Source of the DNA: Azospirillum brasilense
GTDB lineage: Bacteria; Pseudomonadota; Alphaproteobacteria; Azospirillales; Azospirillaceae
Assembly (NCBI RefSeq): GCF_022023855.1
Contig: NZ_CP059450.1
Span: 1,913,001-1,977,000 of the forward strand
Direction of reading: 5' to 3'
DNA length: 64,000 nt
Below the pieces are notes generated by a model. That model saw nothing but the letters and a program-made list of their open reading frames with translations, made no database searches and was not told the DNA's origin. Made by a program: the position numbers and the translations under genes. Shown here piece after piece: positions 7,920-16,924 of the stretch (its first letter is position 1; every line of letters starts with the position of its first letter).

Positions 7920-9623
7920 TTACGCCGCGCGGACCTTCGCGAGGAAGCCGCTGACCTCCGTCCGCAGACGCGCGGCGGAGCGGCTCAGTTCCTGCGCGCT
8001 GCCCAGAACGCGGCCCGCGGCGGTTCCGCCCTGCGAGGCGGCGCCGCTGACTTGCACGATGGCGCCCGACACCTCCGCGGTGCCCGCCGAGGCCTGCTGG
8101 ACGTTGCGGGCGATCTCCTGAGTGGCGATGCCCTGCTGCTCCACCGCCTGGGCGATGTCGTCGGCGATCTGGCTGCTCTCCCCAATGACCTGGGCGATTT
8201 CCCGGATCGACTGGACGGTGCGGAGGGTCACGTCCTGAACCCCGGCGATCTGGGCGGTGATGTCCTCGGTCGCCTTGGCCGTCTGGTTGGCGAGATTCTT
8301 CACCTCGCTCGCCACCACGGCGAAGCCCTTGCCGGCCTCGCCGGCGCGCGCCGCCTCGATGGTCGCGTTGAGCGCCAGCAGGTTGGTCTGCTGGGCGATC
8401 GAGTTGATGAGCTGCACGACCTCCCCGATCTTCTGCGACGTGCTGACCAGACCTTCCGCGGTCGCCTGGGTGTCCTCGGCGTTGCGGACGGCTCGGTTGG
8501 CGATGTCGGCGGACTGGCGGACCTGCTGGCCGATGCTGCTGACCGACCCGGCGAGTTCCCCGCAGGCGGTGGCCACCGATTCCACGTTGGCGGTCGCTTG
8601 GGTCGCCGCGGCGGCGACGGTGCCGGCCTGATCGTTGGCGCGCTCCATGGTCGCGTTCAGCGTCTGGGCGGCGCCCTCCAGCTCGGCGGCGGCGTGGGAC
8701 ACCAGCTCGACGATGGAGCCGACGCTGCGCTCGAACTGGTCGGCCAGCCCGTTCATCGCCTCGCGCTTCTCGGCCTCGGCGCGGCGTTCCGTCTCCTCCT
8801 TCTCCGACTCCATGCTGCGGGCGCGGACCATGTTGTCCTTGAAGACCTGGACGGCGCGGATGATCTCGCCGACCTCGTCGCGGCTGGTCGCCTGCGGCAC
8901 CGCGATGGACAGGTCGCCCTCGGCCAGCTTCAGCGTCGTGTCGGTCAGCCGGCGCAGCGGCCGTACCGTCAGGATCGACCACCAGGCGAGTCCGGCGCCG
9001 AGCAGGACGGTCACCGCGCACAGCGAGATCATCAGCACCTGAAAGCTCTCGGACACCGTCCGGGCGTGCTTCGCCACCGCTTGGCTCTCGGCCTCCTGAA
9101 GGTCGATGAAGGCGTTGATGCGGGCCAGCCACTCGGTGAAGCCGGGGCGGGCCTGCTCGACCAGTATCTTGACGGCGCGGGTGGCGTCGCCGGCCTGGCG
9201 CGCCTCGATGACGCCGCGGGCCAGCGGCAGGGTCTTGGCCTCCGTCTCCTTGATGGAGGCGAGGATTTCCCGCTCCTTGGCGGTGATGTGGGTGCCGGCG
9301 GCGAACATGCGGTCCAGCTGCTCGGCCGAGCGCGCGTAGTCGGCGGCCAACCGGTCGATGGTGGCAAGCTCGGCCTTCAGCGCGGCGGCGTCGGACAGGA
9401 GCGTGACGTCGCGCAGGCTGATCGCCCGGTCATGCACGCTGCCGCGGAAGTTGATGGCGTAGCGCTGCTTGACGTTGTTGACGTCGTTGATCGTGGAAAG
9501 GCTGTCGTTGATGCTGTTGACCTTGTAGATGGCGATGGCCGCCAGGGCGACCATCAGCACCAGGATGCTGGAGAAGCTCAGCATCAGCCGAAGGCCGACC
9601 TTGGCGTTTCGGAACCAATTCAT
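7920..9623 (-). CDS. Methyl-accepting chemotaxis receptor
   Basis: A 567-residue transmembrane chemoreceptor. It has a first membrane span at residues 11-31, a periplasmic helical sensor of about 160 residues (four-helix-bundle type, no recognisable Cache fold), a second span at about 190-212 followed by a HAMP segment (RPLRRLTDTTLKLAEGDL), and a cytoplasmic signalling domain. The hairpin tip (QQTNLLALNATIEAARAGE, then GKGFAVVASEVKNLA) that contacts CheA/CheW is intact. The ligand is unknown. There is no CheB/CheR-tethering pentapeptide; it ends FLAKVRAA. It is a single gene with no che genes nearby. Confidence 0.95.
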   Translation of the reverse strand: MNWFRNAKVGLRLMLSFSSILVLMVALAAIAIYKVNSINDSLSTINDVNNVKQRYAINFRGSVHDRAISLRDVTLLSDAAALKAELATIDRLAADYARSAEQLDRMFAAGTHITAKEREILASIKETEAKTLPLARGVIEARQAGDATRAVKILVEQARPGFTEWLARINAFIDLQEAESQAVAKHARTVSESFQVLMISLCAVTVLLGAGLAWWSILTVRPLRRLTDTTLKLAEGDLSIAVPQATSRDEVGEIIRAVQVFKDNMVRARSMESEKEETERRAEAEKREAMNGLADQFERSVGSIVELVSHAAAELEGAAQTLNATMERANDQAGTVAAAATQATANVESVATACGELAGSVSSIGQQVRQSADIANRAVRNAEDTQATAEGLVSTSQKIGEVVQLINSIAQQTNLLALNATIEAARAGEAGKGFAVVASEVKNLANQTAKATEDITAQIAGVQDVTLRTVQSIREIAQVIGESSQIADDIAQAVEQQGIATQEIARNVQQASAGTAEVSGAIVQVSGAASQGGTAAGRVLGSAQELSRSAARLRTEVSGFLAKVRAA

Positions 9624-9868
9624 TGTTCACACTCCCGCCGGTCCGTGTCGTCGAAGACTCGTTGGATGCCGCCGGTTGCCGAAAGCCTGCCCTGCGGCGG
9701 AACCGACGATAGCACCAAAGAGTTGATACGGATTTTCCGAGAGATTGGATCAAAAGGAAAATTTTTCAGGACACGGGAACGGATGGCTGGGTTGTAGGAT
9801 TTGTCACAGAAATTCGCCCGCCGTCCGGCTACAGTCGCGCGCGTTTGAAGCCCCCATACGAGACCCCG

Positions 9869-9949
9869 ATGGCCGGACCCATGCTCAAGCTGTTGCTCGC
9901 CTTGTTGCCGCTCGGCGCGTCGCTGCTGATGCTGGCGACGGTTCAATGA
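9869..9949 (+). CDS. Possible 26-residue hydrophobic peptide
   Basis: A short frame, MAGPMLKLLLALLPLGASLL and six more residues, forms a single hydrophobic helix. It lies between the chemoreceptor promoter region and the convergent phosphoesterase stop at 9959. No strong ribosome site is visible, so expression is doubtful. It is included only because the composition is that of a small membrane peptide. Confidence 0.25.
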   Translation: MAGPMLKLLLALLPLGASLLMLATVQ

Positions 9950-9958
9950 GGAAACGGG

Positions 9959-10780
9959 TCACGAGTTGATGACCCGCCGCACCATCTCGTAAATCCCTAT
10001 CCGCCGCAGCCCGCCTTGAAGGGCGGCGCGCAACGGTGCCGGAATGGACAACAGGCGCCGCGGTTCGATCCCCGCCCGGCGCGTCTTGTCGAAGGCCGCC
10101 CGGTCGTCGTAGGCGACCCGCCGCACGCTCACCGTCCGTTGGTCGGTGTCGAACAGCATCCAGGTCGCCCGCCGCTCCTCCGTCCGCGGTTCCCCCACTG
10201 TGCCGGGGTTGAGCAGGTAACAGGAGCCGCCGCGCAGGGCGACCTCGCTGTCGGAATCGTGCTCCCACAGCTCCCCATTGCGGTATTCGTGGATGCCGAG
10301 CCGGTGCGTGTGCCCATAGGCGCAGACGCGGGCGCCGGAGGGGTGGGCGAGCAGGGCCTGCGCCGTGCGCCGCATCCGGTCGTCGCTGTTCAGCCGGACC
10401 AACTCGCAGCCCCGGTCCACATGCAAGGCCCCGTGAACGGCGACGAGATGCTCGCCGACATTGATCTTCAGCGGCAGGGCGGACAGCCACGCGACGTCCT
10501 CCGGCGGCAGGCGCTTGCGCGTCCAGGCGATGGCCCGGATGGCGCGGACGCTGAAGCCGTCGGTGGGAATCTGGCGGGTCACCGCGCGGTCGTGGTTGCC
10601 GGCGACGCAGACCGCGCCGGCCTCGCGCAGAAGGGTGATGCAGGGCGACGGGTCGGTGTTGTAGCCCACCACGTCGCCCAGGCAGACGACGCGCTCCACC
10701 CCGGCGCCGCTCATGTCGGCCAGCGTGGCCTCCAGCGCCTCAAGATTGGCGTGGATGTCCGACAGGATACCGATCCTCAT
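9959..10780 (-). CDS. Calcineurin-like metallophosphoesterase
   Basis: A 273-residue protein with the metal-ligand motifs of the YfcE/MJ0936 type: D-x-H (SDIHANLEAL, residues 7-16), GDVVGYN, GNHD (about residue 81) and GHTH (about residue 170). These would hold two metal ions for hydrolysing a phosphomonoester or phosphodiester; the substrate is not predictable. The start at 10780 lies 13 bp after the ATP-grasp stop, so it is the last gene of a leftward three-gene operon (FemAB/GNAT-like, ATP-grasp, phosphoesterase). Confidence 0.9.
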   Translation of the reverse strand: MRIGILSDIHANLEALEATLADMSGAGVERVVCLGDVVGYNTDPSPCITLLREAGAVCVAGNHDRAVTRQIPTDGFSVRAIRAIAWTRKRLPPEDVAWLSALPLKINVGEHLVAVHGALHVDRGCELVRLNSDDRMRRTAQALLAHPSGARVCAYGHTHRLGIHEYRNGELWEHDSDSEVALRGGSCYLLNPGTVGEPRTEERRATWMLFDTDQRTVSVRRVAYDDRAAFDKTRRAGIEPRRLLSIPAPLRAALQGGLRRIGIYEMVRRVINS

Positions 10781-10793
10781 CGCCGCGGCACCC

Positions 10794-12002
10794 TCACTGG
10801 GCTTTCATGGCGCCGTCGGGCGTGTCGTGCGGCGCGCGCGACGGCAGGAAACGGGCCAACTGGTTGTGCAGGAAGGGCATGGGGTCGTCGAGCGCGATGG
10901 CCTTGGCCTCGCAGCCCAGAACCCAGGGCAGCCACGCGGCCATCGACAGGCCGCTGTCCTTGGCGGCCAGACGGTCCTTGGTGATGTGGCACCAGCGCGC
11001 TCCGGCCCGCGCCTTGCCCACCGCCGGGCGCGGCAAGCCCAGAAGGTCGGCGTGGACCAGCGCCGGCAGGTTCACTCCGGCCACCGCCCCCAGATGGTGC
11101 CACAGGTTGAAGCGCGGGTTGACTTCCAGCAGATGCAGCGAGCCGTCCGGGGCGCGCTTGAAGTCGAATTTGGCGACGCCGCGCAGCCCCAGCCGTTCGG
11201 TCAGCGAGCGGCCGAGCGCCGCCACATCCGGCGCGTCGGTGATGGTCAGGGCGGTGCTGTGCCCGTAGGCGAGCGGGTAGGTGCGGATCTTGGCCCCCGT
11301 GAACTCCCCGGCCACGCCGCCGCGCTCGTCGACATAGACGTGGTAGCTCTCGATCCGGGTCTCCGGGCCGGGGATCATCTCCTGCACCAGCAGGTCCAGC
11401 CCGACCGTCGCCAGCCGAGGCCACAGGGCGCGCAGCTCGTCCGCGGAATCGACCTGGATGGCCTTGGCGAAGCCGTCCGCCTCGTCCCACACCCGGCGGC
11501 GGGTCAGCGGCTTGACGATCAGGGGAAAGCGCAGGTCCACCACGTCGGGTGCGGCCTCGCGGGTCGGAGAGAGGCGGCGGGTCGCCGGGACGGGCAGGTC
11601 CAGCCGCTCGGCCAGCGCCTGGAAGCGGCCCTTGTCCACCAGATCCTCCACCAGCTCGGCGTCGGCGATGGCGAAGCGGAAGCCCTCGGCCAGCCGGATA
11701 CGGTTGCGCGAGACGAGCAGGAGCTGAGTGTCGTCCTGATAGTAGAGGACCGGCTTTTCCGGCTGGTCCTTGGCAAAGGCCATCATCACCTCAACCAACC
11801 CGTCCGGGTTGCACGCCGGGTCGTCCCACAGGATGGCGTCCCTGGTGAAGCGGGAATGCAGGGCGGCGGCACCGGGATGGGTGACCACGGCGCAGCGCAG
11901 ACCGGCCAGCCCCAGCGGGCGCACCATGTCCATATCGCCCATCACGCAGGCCAAGGCGGAGTTGGCGGCGGAAGTCTCAGCGGCGGCGGCAGTGTTCTTC
12001 AT
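10794..12002 (-). CDS. ATP-grasp ligase of unknown substrate
   Basis: A 402-residue protein. ATG 12002 has GGAGG nine bases upstream. An N-terminal pre-ATP-grasp region (residues 20-110, beginning ACVMGDMDMVRPLGLAG) is followed by ATP-grasp halves: the nucleotide-binding FPLIVKPLTRR (about 160), the LVQEMIPGPETRIESYHVYV segment and the metal-binding GVAKFDFKRAPDG...LLEVNPRFNLWHH (about 290-315). These enzymes join a carboxylate to an amine or other nucleophile through an acyl-phosphate. Together with the upstream FemAB-like protein it may modify an envelope polymer or a peptide (inference). Confidence 0.85.
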   Translation of the reverse strand: MKNTAAAAETSAANSALACVMGDMDMVRPLGLAGLRCAVVTHPGAAALHSRFTRDAILWDDPACNPDGLVEVMMAFAKDQPEKPVLYYQDDTQLLLVSRNRIRLAEGFRFAIADAELVEDLVDKGRFQALAERLDLPVPATRRLSPTREAAPDVVDLRFPLIVKPLTRRRVWDEADGFAKAIQVDSADELRALWPRLATVGLDLLVQEMIPGPETRIESYHVYVDERGGVAGEFTGAKIRTYPLAYGHSTALTITDAPDVAALGRSLTERLGLRGVAKFDFKRAPDGSLHLLEVNPRFNLWHHLGAVAGVNLPALVHADLLGLPRPAVGKARAGARWCHITKDRLAAKDSGLSMAAWLPWVLGCEAKAIALDDPMPFLHNQLARFLPSRAPHDTPDGAMKAQ

Positions 12003-12064
12003 TCTCGGCATCCTCCAACCGCCCGGTCGGCGGCCCTGCGGTTGCGGCTTCGGTTCCGGCGGCG

Positions 12065-13252
12065 TCAGCGGTTCATCAGGGGCAGCGGGCTGCGGATCAG
12101 CCGCCTCATCCGGTCGGCCAGCCCAGCCTTGACGCGGCGCAGGCGGGTGTCGATCTGGCGGCTCAGCCGGTCGGGGCCGAGCGCGATCCAGTTCATCGGC
12201 TGCTCGGTGTTGGACAGCAGCGGCTTGTGCCCCGCCGGGGTGGACATGAAGTCGTAGCAGTCCTCGCCGCGGGCCAGCGTGTCCTCGATGGCCAGGACGT
12301 GGGCGACCAGACCGGGCTTCAGCCGGTTGTCGGCCTCGTAGGCGAAACCGCCCTGGTAGTTCATCACCCGCCCGCGATGGACGAAGTTGTAGAGATAGCC
12401 GATGACCGTGTCCCCGGCGCTGACCCGGCACAGCCGCACCGTCCCCGCCGGCACGCCGCCGGCGATCAGCCGCTCGTGGAAGGGGCGGAAGGCCGGGTTC
12501 GAGAAGGCGCCGGACTGACCGCGGGCGTTCCAGCTCGCCTGATGCAGGATCTCCATGGCGTGGAAGTCCTCCAGAGCCTCGTCCGCCGTCGCGGCGACGC
12601 GGTAGGTCAGCGGGCCGCGCTCCGCGTAGAGCCGCATGGCCCGGCGCACCGCGGCGCGGGTGTTCTTACCGAGGCTGGCGAGATAACCGGCACCCTGGCG
12701 GCGCACGCCCTCCAGATCGACCCACTGGCAGCTGTCGGCCACCCGGACCTGCAGCGCGTGGCCCTGCCGCGCCGCGGCGAGCCGCACCGCCGCTTCCGCT
12801 TCGGGCTCCAGCCCGCCCAGCACCAGTTCGTCCCAATTGGTCAGGCGCTGCCCCAGCCAGTCGAAGCAGGCGGCCAGCACCGCGTCCGCGCAGTTCCGGT
12901 CCGCGAGGATGCCGTTGTACTCCACGAACAGCCGGTCGAAGGTCCGCTCCCCCGTCTCGTGCAGCAGCCAGCAGCGCGTGCGCAGCAGACCGAAGCGCCA
13001 CTGTGTGCGCGGGCAGAGGAGCGCCAGCCCCACGACCTGCTCGCCGCGCCGCGCGACCAGCGCGTGGGGCCGCGTGCCGCGGGGCAGGGAGGCCAGCCAG
13101 TTGCCGATCCACTGCCAGCCCAGGAAGAAGGACCCGTCGGCGCGCTGCTCCAGATCGGTCCAAAGCTCTTCAAGTTTGCCGGGATTTTCTAAAGGCTGCA
13201 ACGTGATGTCGATGGTGTCGCCGTCGTCCTCAACAAGAGTCCTCATGTCCAT
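12065..13252 (-). CDS. BioF2/CelD-like (FemAB-type) GNAT acyltransferase
   Basis: A 395-residue protein starting at ATG 13252, preceded by AGGGAAG; TTG 13297 is a longer alternative. The C-terminal half holds the GNAT fold seen in CelD/BioF2-like and FemAB-like proteins (FHAMEILHQASWNARGQSGA, GTVRLCRVSAGDTVIGYLYN, NRLKPGLVAHVLAIEDTL, YDFMSTPAGHKPLLSN). Family members are commonly tied to exopolysaccharide or peptidoglycan peptide modification. It is the first gene of the operon with the ATP-grasp ligase (62-bp gap) and the phosphoesterase. Confidence 0.8.
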   Translation of the reverse strand: MDMRTLVEDDGDTIDITLQPLENPGKLEELWTDLEQRADGSFFLGWQWIGNWLASLPRGTRPHALVARRGEQVVGLALLCPRTQWRFGLLRTRCWLLHETGERTFDRLFVEYNGILADRNCADAVLAACFDWLGQRLTNWDELVLGGLEPEAEAAVRLAAARQGHALQVRVADSCQWVDLEGVRRQGAGYLASLGKNTRAAVRRAMRLYAERGPLTYRVAATADEALEDFHAMEILHQASWNARGQSGAFSNPAFRPFHERLIAGGVPAGTVRLCRVSAGDTVIGYLYNFVHRGRVMNYQGGFAYEADNRLKPGLVAHVLAIEDTLARGEDCYDFMSTPAGHKPLLSNTEQPMNWIALGPDRLSRQIDTRLRRVKAGLADRMRRLIRSPLPLMNR

Positions 13253-13675
13253 GGGCTCGGTCTTCCCTGGGGGATGTTGATGAAGGGGCGGCTTCAAATG
13301 TCTACGTAAAAAAAATGGGATTGGATCGACGTCTCGAAAACTTTGATCTCATCCGATCTATCCTGTGCTTCTGCGTCTGCATCATGTACGGACGACTGTG
13401 ACAAAAAACGCGGTGGCGGAAGGTGGATTGCGGAGTCCCGGTGGGGGAACCCGTCCGGGTCATCCGGGGTATCGGGCGGTGATGCGGCGGCGCAATGGAT
13501 GTGTCCGTCTGCCCCCGGATGACTTTCCGCCCGATGCCATGGGCTGGGGTGTCGGCCATTGGTCCAGGTCCAAAGGCAGGTCTTACGGCCGCTCTTACGG
13601 AAGACCGTTGTCCTTGCGGACTTTCCTCTCCATCTCTTGGAGTCCATGGGTTAGGCATCGGAAAGGACCGGCCCC
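13253..13675. other. Gene-free divergent region
   Basis: A gap of 423 bp between the leftward FemAB-like operon and the rightward Fur-like gene. It is noticeably more AT-rich near 13305-13400 (runs of A at 13308-13315 and 13402-13407), as expected for promoters, but I could not assign convincing -35/-10 pairs. I see no RNA gene or repeat in it. Confidence 0.5.
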
Positions 13676-14126
13676 GTGACCACGCCCGAAGAAGCCCTGC
13701 CGTCGCGTCTGGAACGCGCCTGCGCCGAGCGGGGGTTGAAGATGACCGGCCAGCGCCGGATCATCGCCCGCGTCCTGTCGGAAGCCGCCGATCATCCCGA
13801 TGTGGAGGAGGTCTACCGCCGCGCGGCGGCGATCGACGCCGGCATCAGCCTGGCGACCGTCTACCGATCAATGCGGCTGTTCGAGGAGATCGGGATCATC
13901 CAGCGCCACGATTTCGGTGACGGGCGGGCCCGCTACGAGGAGGCGCGCGGCGACCACCAACCACCACCTGATCGACATCGAGACCGGCGAGGTGGTGGAG
14001 TTCCAGGACCCGGAGCTGGAGGCCGCCGTCACCCGCATCGCCCGCCATCTCGGCTTCGACATGATCGGGCAGCGGCTGGAGATCTTCGGGCGCCGCATCC
14101 AGCGCAAAGGTCCGGAGACAGCCTGA
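13676..14126 (+). pseudogene. Fur/Mur-family metalloregulator, reading frame disrupted
   Basis: GTG 13676 (AAGGA nine bases upstream) opens a Fur N-terminus: winged helix with LKMTGQRRIIARVL and SLATVYRSMRLFEEIGII. After about 92 codons the frame is lost within 13945-13962. The C-terminal Fur domain continues in the +1 frame as HHLIDIETGEVVEFQDPELE...FGRRI and ends at 14126. Removing one base near GACCACCAACCACC would restore GDHNHHLID, the normal metal-binding start of the domain. The second frame ends in a TGATG overlap with the next gene, as in an intact operon. It could be a genuine null allele or a base-calling error. The HHLIDIETGEV-type sequence without CxxC cysteines resembles alphaproteobacterial Fur/Mur rather than Zur. 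Confidence 0.8.
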
Positions 14127-14377
14127 TGGCGGCGGAGCGGAGAAGCGGGCCGGAGCACGATCCGGCGGAGCGTTTCGCCGCCTGCGAGGCGGCGGTCTGC
14201 GGCTGCCGCCCGGTGGTGGAGCGCGCCTACCGCGAGCTGGTCGATTGCGGGCGCCCCGACCGCCACGCGCTGGAGGCGGCAACGGTGGTTCTGCGCTGGC
14301 ATCATCCGGAACTGGACGTGCCGCAGGCGCTTCAGATCGTCGAGCGCTGGGTGGTCGCCCAAGGCCGGCTGCATTGA
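14126..14377 (+). CDS. Small hypothetical protein coupled to the Fur-like gene
   Basis: An 83-residue protein whose ATG overlaps the Fur stop codon (TGATG), a classic arrangement for translational coupling. It contains three cysteines (FAACEAAVCGC, LVDCG) near the N-terminus and a helical C-terminus (LQIVERWVVAQGRLH). No family was recognised. The coupling suggests it is made with the Fur-type regulator and could be linked to metal response (inference). Confidence 0.6.
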   Translation: MAAERRSGPEHDPAERFAACEAAVCGCRPVVERAYRELVDCGRPDRHALEAATVVLRWHHPELDVPQALQIVERWVVAQGRLH

Positions 14378-14451
14378 TGCAGCATTGATCTTGCCTTGGC
14401 GAGCGGAGCGGTTCTAAAGGTCTTTCCCTTCCGCGACCCGCAGGGCCATTC

Positions 14452-14661
14452 ATGGACGCCGAAAACCGCCTGACCGAGCTGGAATCCCGCCTCGCCCATC
14501 ACGAGCGCATGGCCGAGGAGATGTCCGCCGTCCTGTTCGAGCAGGGGCGGACCATCGATCTCATGACGGCGCAGATGCGCCGCCTGCGCGACCGGATCGC
14601 GGAGCTGGAGTCCGGCGTGCCCCGCGCGCCGCAGGACGAGCCGCCCCCGCCCCACTACTGA
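14452..14661 (+). CDS. slyX: SlyX family protein
   Basis: A 69-residue protein that is almost entirely coiled coil (residues 5-52: RLTELESRLAHHERM...LMTAQMRRLRDRIAELE) with the proline-rich HY-type ending (EPPPPHY) usual for SlyX. SlyX is widespread, but its molecular job is not established. It stands alone, 75 bp after the small Fur-linked gene. Confidence 0.9.
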   Translation: MDAENRLTELESRLAHHERMAEEMSAVLFEQGRTIDLMTAQMRRLRDRIAELESGVPRAPQDEPPPPHY

Positions 14662-14678
14662 TCATCCCTTGCGGACGC

Positions 14679-14939
14679 TCACCTCATCTTCCAACCACCG
14701 CGGGGACCGCACCAGCTGAGCTGCGGGCCGGCGGGCGGCTGGCGCGAGCAGTCGGCCTGGGCACAGTTGCAAGCGGGAAACAGGCAGCGGTCGCCGTTCA
14801 CGTCGGTGGCCTGCACGGCCAGTTCGTAGCGCGTGCCCCGCATCAGCTGCGCGCCGGCAGCGCTGTTGCGCTCGTAATGCTCGACGACGGCGAGCAGACG
14901 CAGCATGCGGGCCCGCTGTCCCTTGGTGTCGAGGCTCAT
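14679..14939 (-). CDS. Small cysteine-containing hypothetical protein
   Basis: An 86-residue protein. ATG 14939 has GGGAGA seven bases upstream. The first half is helical and basic; the C-terminal third carries five cysteines (CLFPACNCAQADC, then WCG), which could bind a metal or form disulfides. There is no signal peptide, so metal binding in the cytoplasm is more likely (inference). It converges on slyX with a 17-bp gap. Confidence 0.5.
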   Translation of the reverse strand: MSLDTKGQRARMLRLLAVVEHYERNSAAGAQLMRGTRYELAVQATDVNGDRCLFPACNCAQADCSRQPPAGPQLSWCGPRGGWKMR

Positions 14940-15094
14940 CTTCCAATCTCCCGCCATGGCCGTCCGAGTCGTGCTCCGATGGACATGAAACGGCAGAAAA
15001 GGGCCAAGGCTCCAGCGTGCAACGGCCTTACCCACCGCTGGCCGGACGCCCGCCGGACGCGGTTCCCCGCTTGGCGGAGGCTTGGCCGCGGGGC

Positions 15095-16780
15095 CTAGGA
15101 CGCCGGGTTCTTCGCCGCCTCGCCGGCTATGCCCTGGCTTTCGGCGGGGGCGGGCGGCAGGTCGGCCGTCCAGCGGACGCCGCGGTTGCGGCCCGCGCGC
15201 TTGGCCAGATAGAGCGCCTGATCGGCGCGGCGCAGGGCTTCCGTCACGTCGGGCGAATCCTCGGGCCACAGCGCGATGCCGAGGGAGCAGCCGACCCGCA
15301 CCGCCTCGCCCTGGATGCTGACGGGCTCGTTCACCGCATCGATGATGCGGCGGGCCAGCCCGTCCAGGTCCGGCGGCTCGGCGCCGGCGCGCTGCGGCAG
15401 CACAGCGGCGAACTCGTCGCCGCCCAGCCGGGCCACCACGTCGTCGCCGCGGAAGCAAGCGGCCAGTCGCTCCCCCACCTGACGCAGCACGAGGTCGCCC
15501 GCGTCGTGGCCCAGCCGGTCGTTCACCGGCTTGAAGCCGTCCAGATCGATGTAGAGGAAGGCGGCAGAGCCGTTGCCGGCGGTCGTGGCTTCCACATACT
15601 GTTCGAAATAGCGGCGGTTCGGCAGGCCGGTCAGCCGGTCCTGATAGGCGATGTCCTCCAGCCGAACCAGGGCGGCGTCGCGGTGGGTCAGCCCGTCCAC
15701 CAGATCGCGCAGCGTCGCCGACAGCGAGGTGATCTCGGCGCTGCCGGCCAGCACGGGCATTTCCGCTCCCCGCTCGCCGCTGCGGATGCGCTCCGCCGCC
15801 TGGGCGATGCGGCGCAGCGGCCGGGTGACCCGCCCGGCGGCCATCCAGCCGAGCGCGCTGAACAGCAGAACCATGGCGCCGCCGGCCAGCACCGTCTCGA
15901 CCATCTGGGCGGTGGCCGGGGCGTAGGCGACGGCCAGCGGCTGGCGGGCCACCACGCTCCAGCCCAGCCCCGGATAATTCATGTATCCGTTGCCGTAGGC
16001 GTAGCCGGTCAGATAGCGCTCGCCGTCCGGCCAACGCTCGACGACCCAGCCGCTCTCGTTCTTCTGCGCGCTGCGCACCGCCTCGATGTCCAGGGTGGTG
16101 CCGAGCAGCTCGCGGGGGCCGAGCAGCACCGTGCGGTCCGCCGCGACGACGATCAGCTCCAGCTCCGCGCGGCCCCGCATGGTGTCGAGCAGGGAGCGGC
16201 GGATCTCGCGCGTCCATTCCCAGCTCAGATGCGTGGCCAGCACACCGACGACCTCGCCCCGCTCGTTGTGCACGGGGGTGGAGATGTCCACGAACTTCAT
16301 GGCCTCGCCGGTCGGGTTCGGCAGCAGGAAGGCCAGCATCACCGCGTCGTGCACGTCACCGACGAACAGCGTTTTCTGCCCGTTTTGGAAGACCGGGCGC
16401 TTGGAAATGTCCACGCCATCCAGCAATCCCCCGGTGGCGGCGAGCACCTTGCCCTTGGTGTCGGTCACACCCATCCAGGACATGGTCGGAAAGAACTCCT
16501 GGAATTGCTCCAGCAGCCAGCGCAGCCGGACCGGGTCGTCCATGGCCGGTGTGATGCCGAGCTTGGCCAGCATGCCGATCTCGCTGGCGCGCGACCACAT
16601 GGAGCGGTCCAGCCGGTCGGCCATGTTGTGGGCGGCCTCCGCCAGGGAGTGACCGATCTCGCTCTCGATCCGCTCGCGGGAGCGCAGGCCGGTCAGTCCC
16701 GCCAGCACGACGGAGACGCCAAGGACCAGAACGGCGCCGGTCAGAGCCACCGTCGTCCGCAGACCGCGTTCCCTCGCCAT
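15095..16780 (-). CDS. Membrane diguanylate cyclase with periplasmic Cache sensor
   Basis: A 561-residue protein. It has an N-terminal span (residues 12-32), a periplasmic region of about 250 residues with the double-Cache look (ERIESEIGHSLAEAAHNMAD, MGVTDTKGKVLAATGG, YMNYPGLGWSVVARQPLA), a second span at about 290-310, HAMP and GGDEF domains. The active site GGDEF (453-457) is intact, and an RxxD inhibition site (RGDD, 444-447) lies five residues before it, so c-di-GMP product feedback is likely. It should make c-di-GMP in response to a small extracellular ligand. There is no EAL domain. Confidence 0.95.
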   Translation of the reverse strand: MARERGLRTTVALTGAVLVLGVSVVLAGLTGLRSRERIESEIGHSLAEAAHNMADRLDRSMWSRASEIGMLAKLGITPAMDDPVRLRWLLEQFQEFFPTMSWMGVTDTKGKVLAATGGLLDGVDISKRPVFQNGQKTLFVGDVHDAVMLAFLLPNPTGEAMKFVDISTPVHNERGEVVGVLATHLSWEWTREIRRSLLDTMRGRAELELIVVAADRTVLLGPRELLGTTLDIEAVRSAQKNESGWVVERWPDGERYLTGYAYGNGYMNYPGLGWSVVARQPLAVAYAPATAQMVETVLAGGAMVLLFSALGWMAAGRVTRPLRRIAQAAERIRSGERGAEMPVLAGSAEITSLSATLRDLVDGLTHRDAALVRLEDIAYQDRLTGLPNRRYFEQYVEATTAGNGSAAFLYIDLDGFKPVNDRLGHDAGDLVLRQVGERLAACFRGDDVVARLGGDEFAAVLPQRAGAEPPDLDGLARRIIDAVNEPVSIQGEAVRVGCSLGIALWPEDSPDVTEALRRADQALYLAKRAGRNRGVRWTADLPPAPAESQGIAGEAAKNPAS

Positions 16781-16924
16781 GACGTCCGGCCGCTCCCCTC
16801 GACACCCCGCCGCCGTTCCGTCAGGAAGACCGCATACGAAGGTTCTATCAAGTTTGGCTAGGTTTCAAAAGCGACATCAGGGGACGCCGCGCATACCGGC
16901 GCATGGAATTGTTGGAAAGGCCGG

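Noticed and set aside
13676..14377. A single 233-residue protein spanning the Fur N-terminus and the small gene at 14126
   Set aside because: Its middle part is Arg/Pro/Gly nonsense while the true Fur C-terminus lies in the +1 frame; it is better read as a frameshifted Fur gene plus a separate coupled gene.
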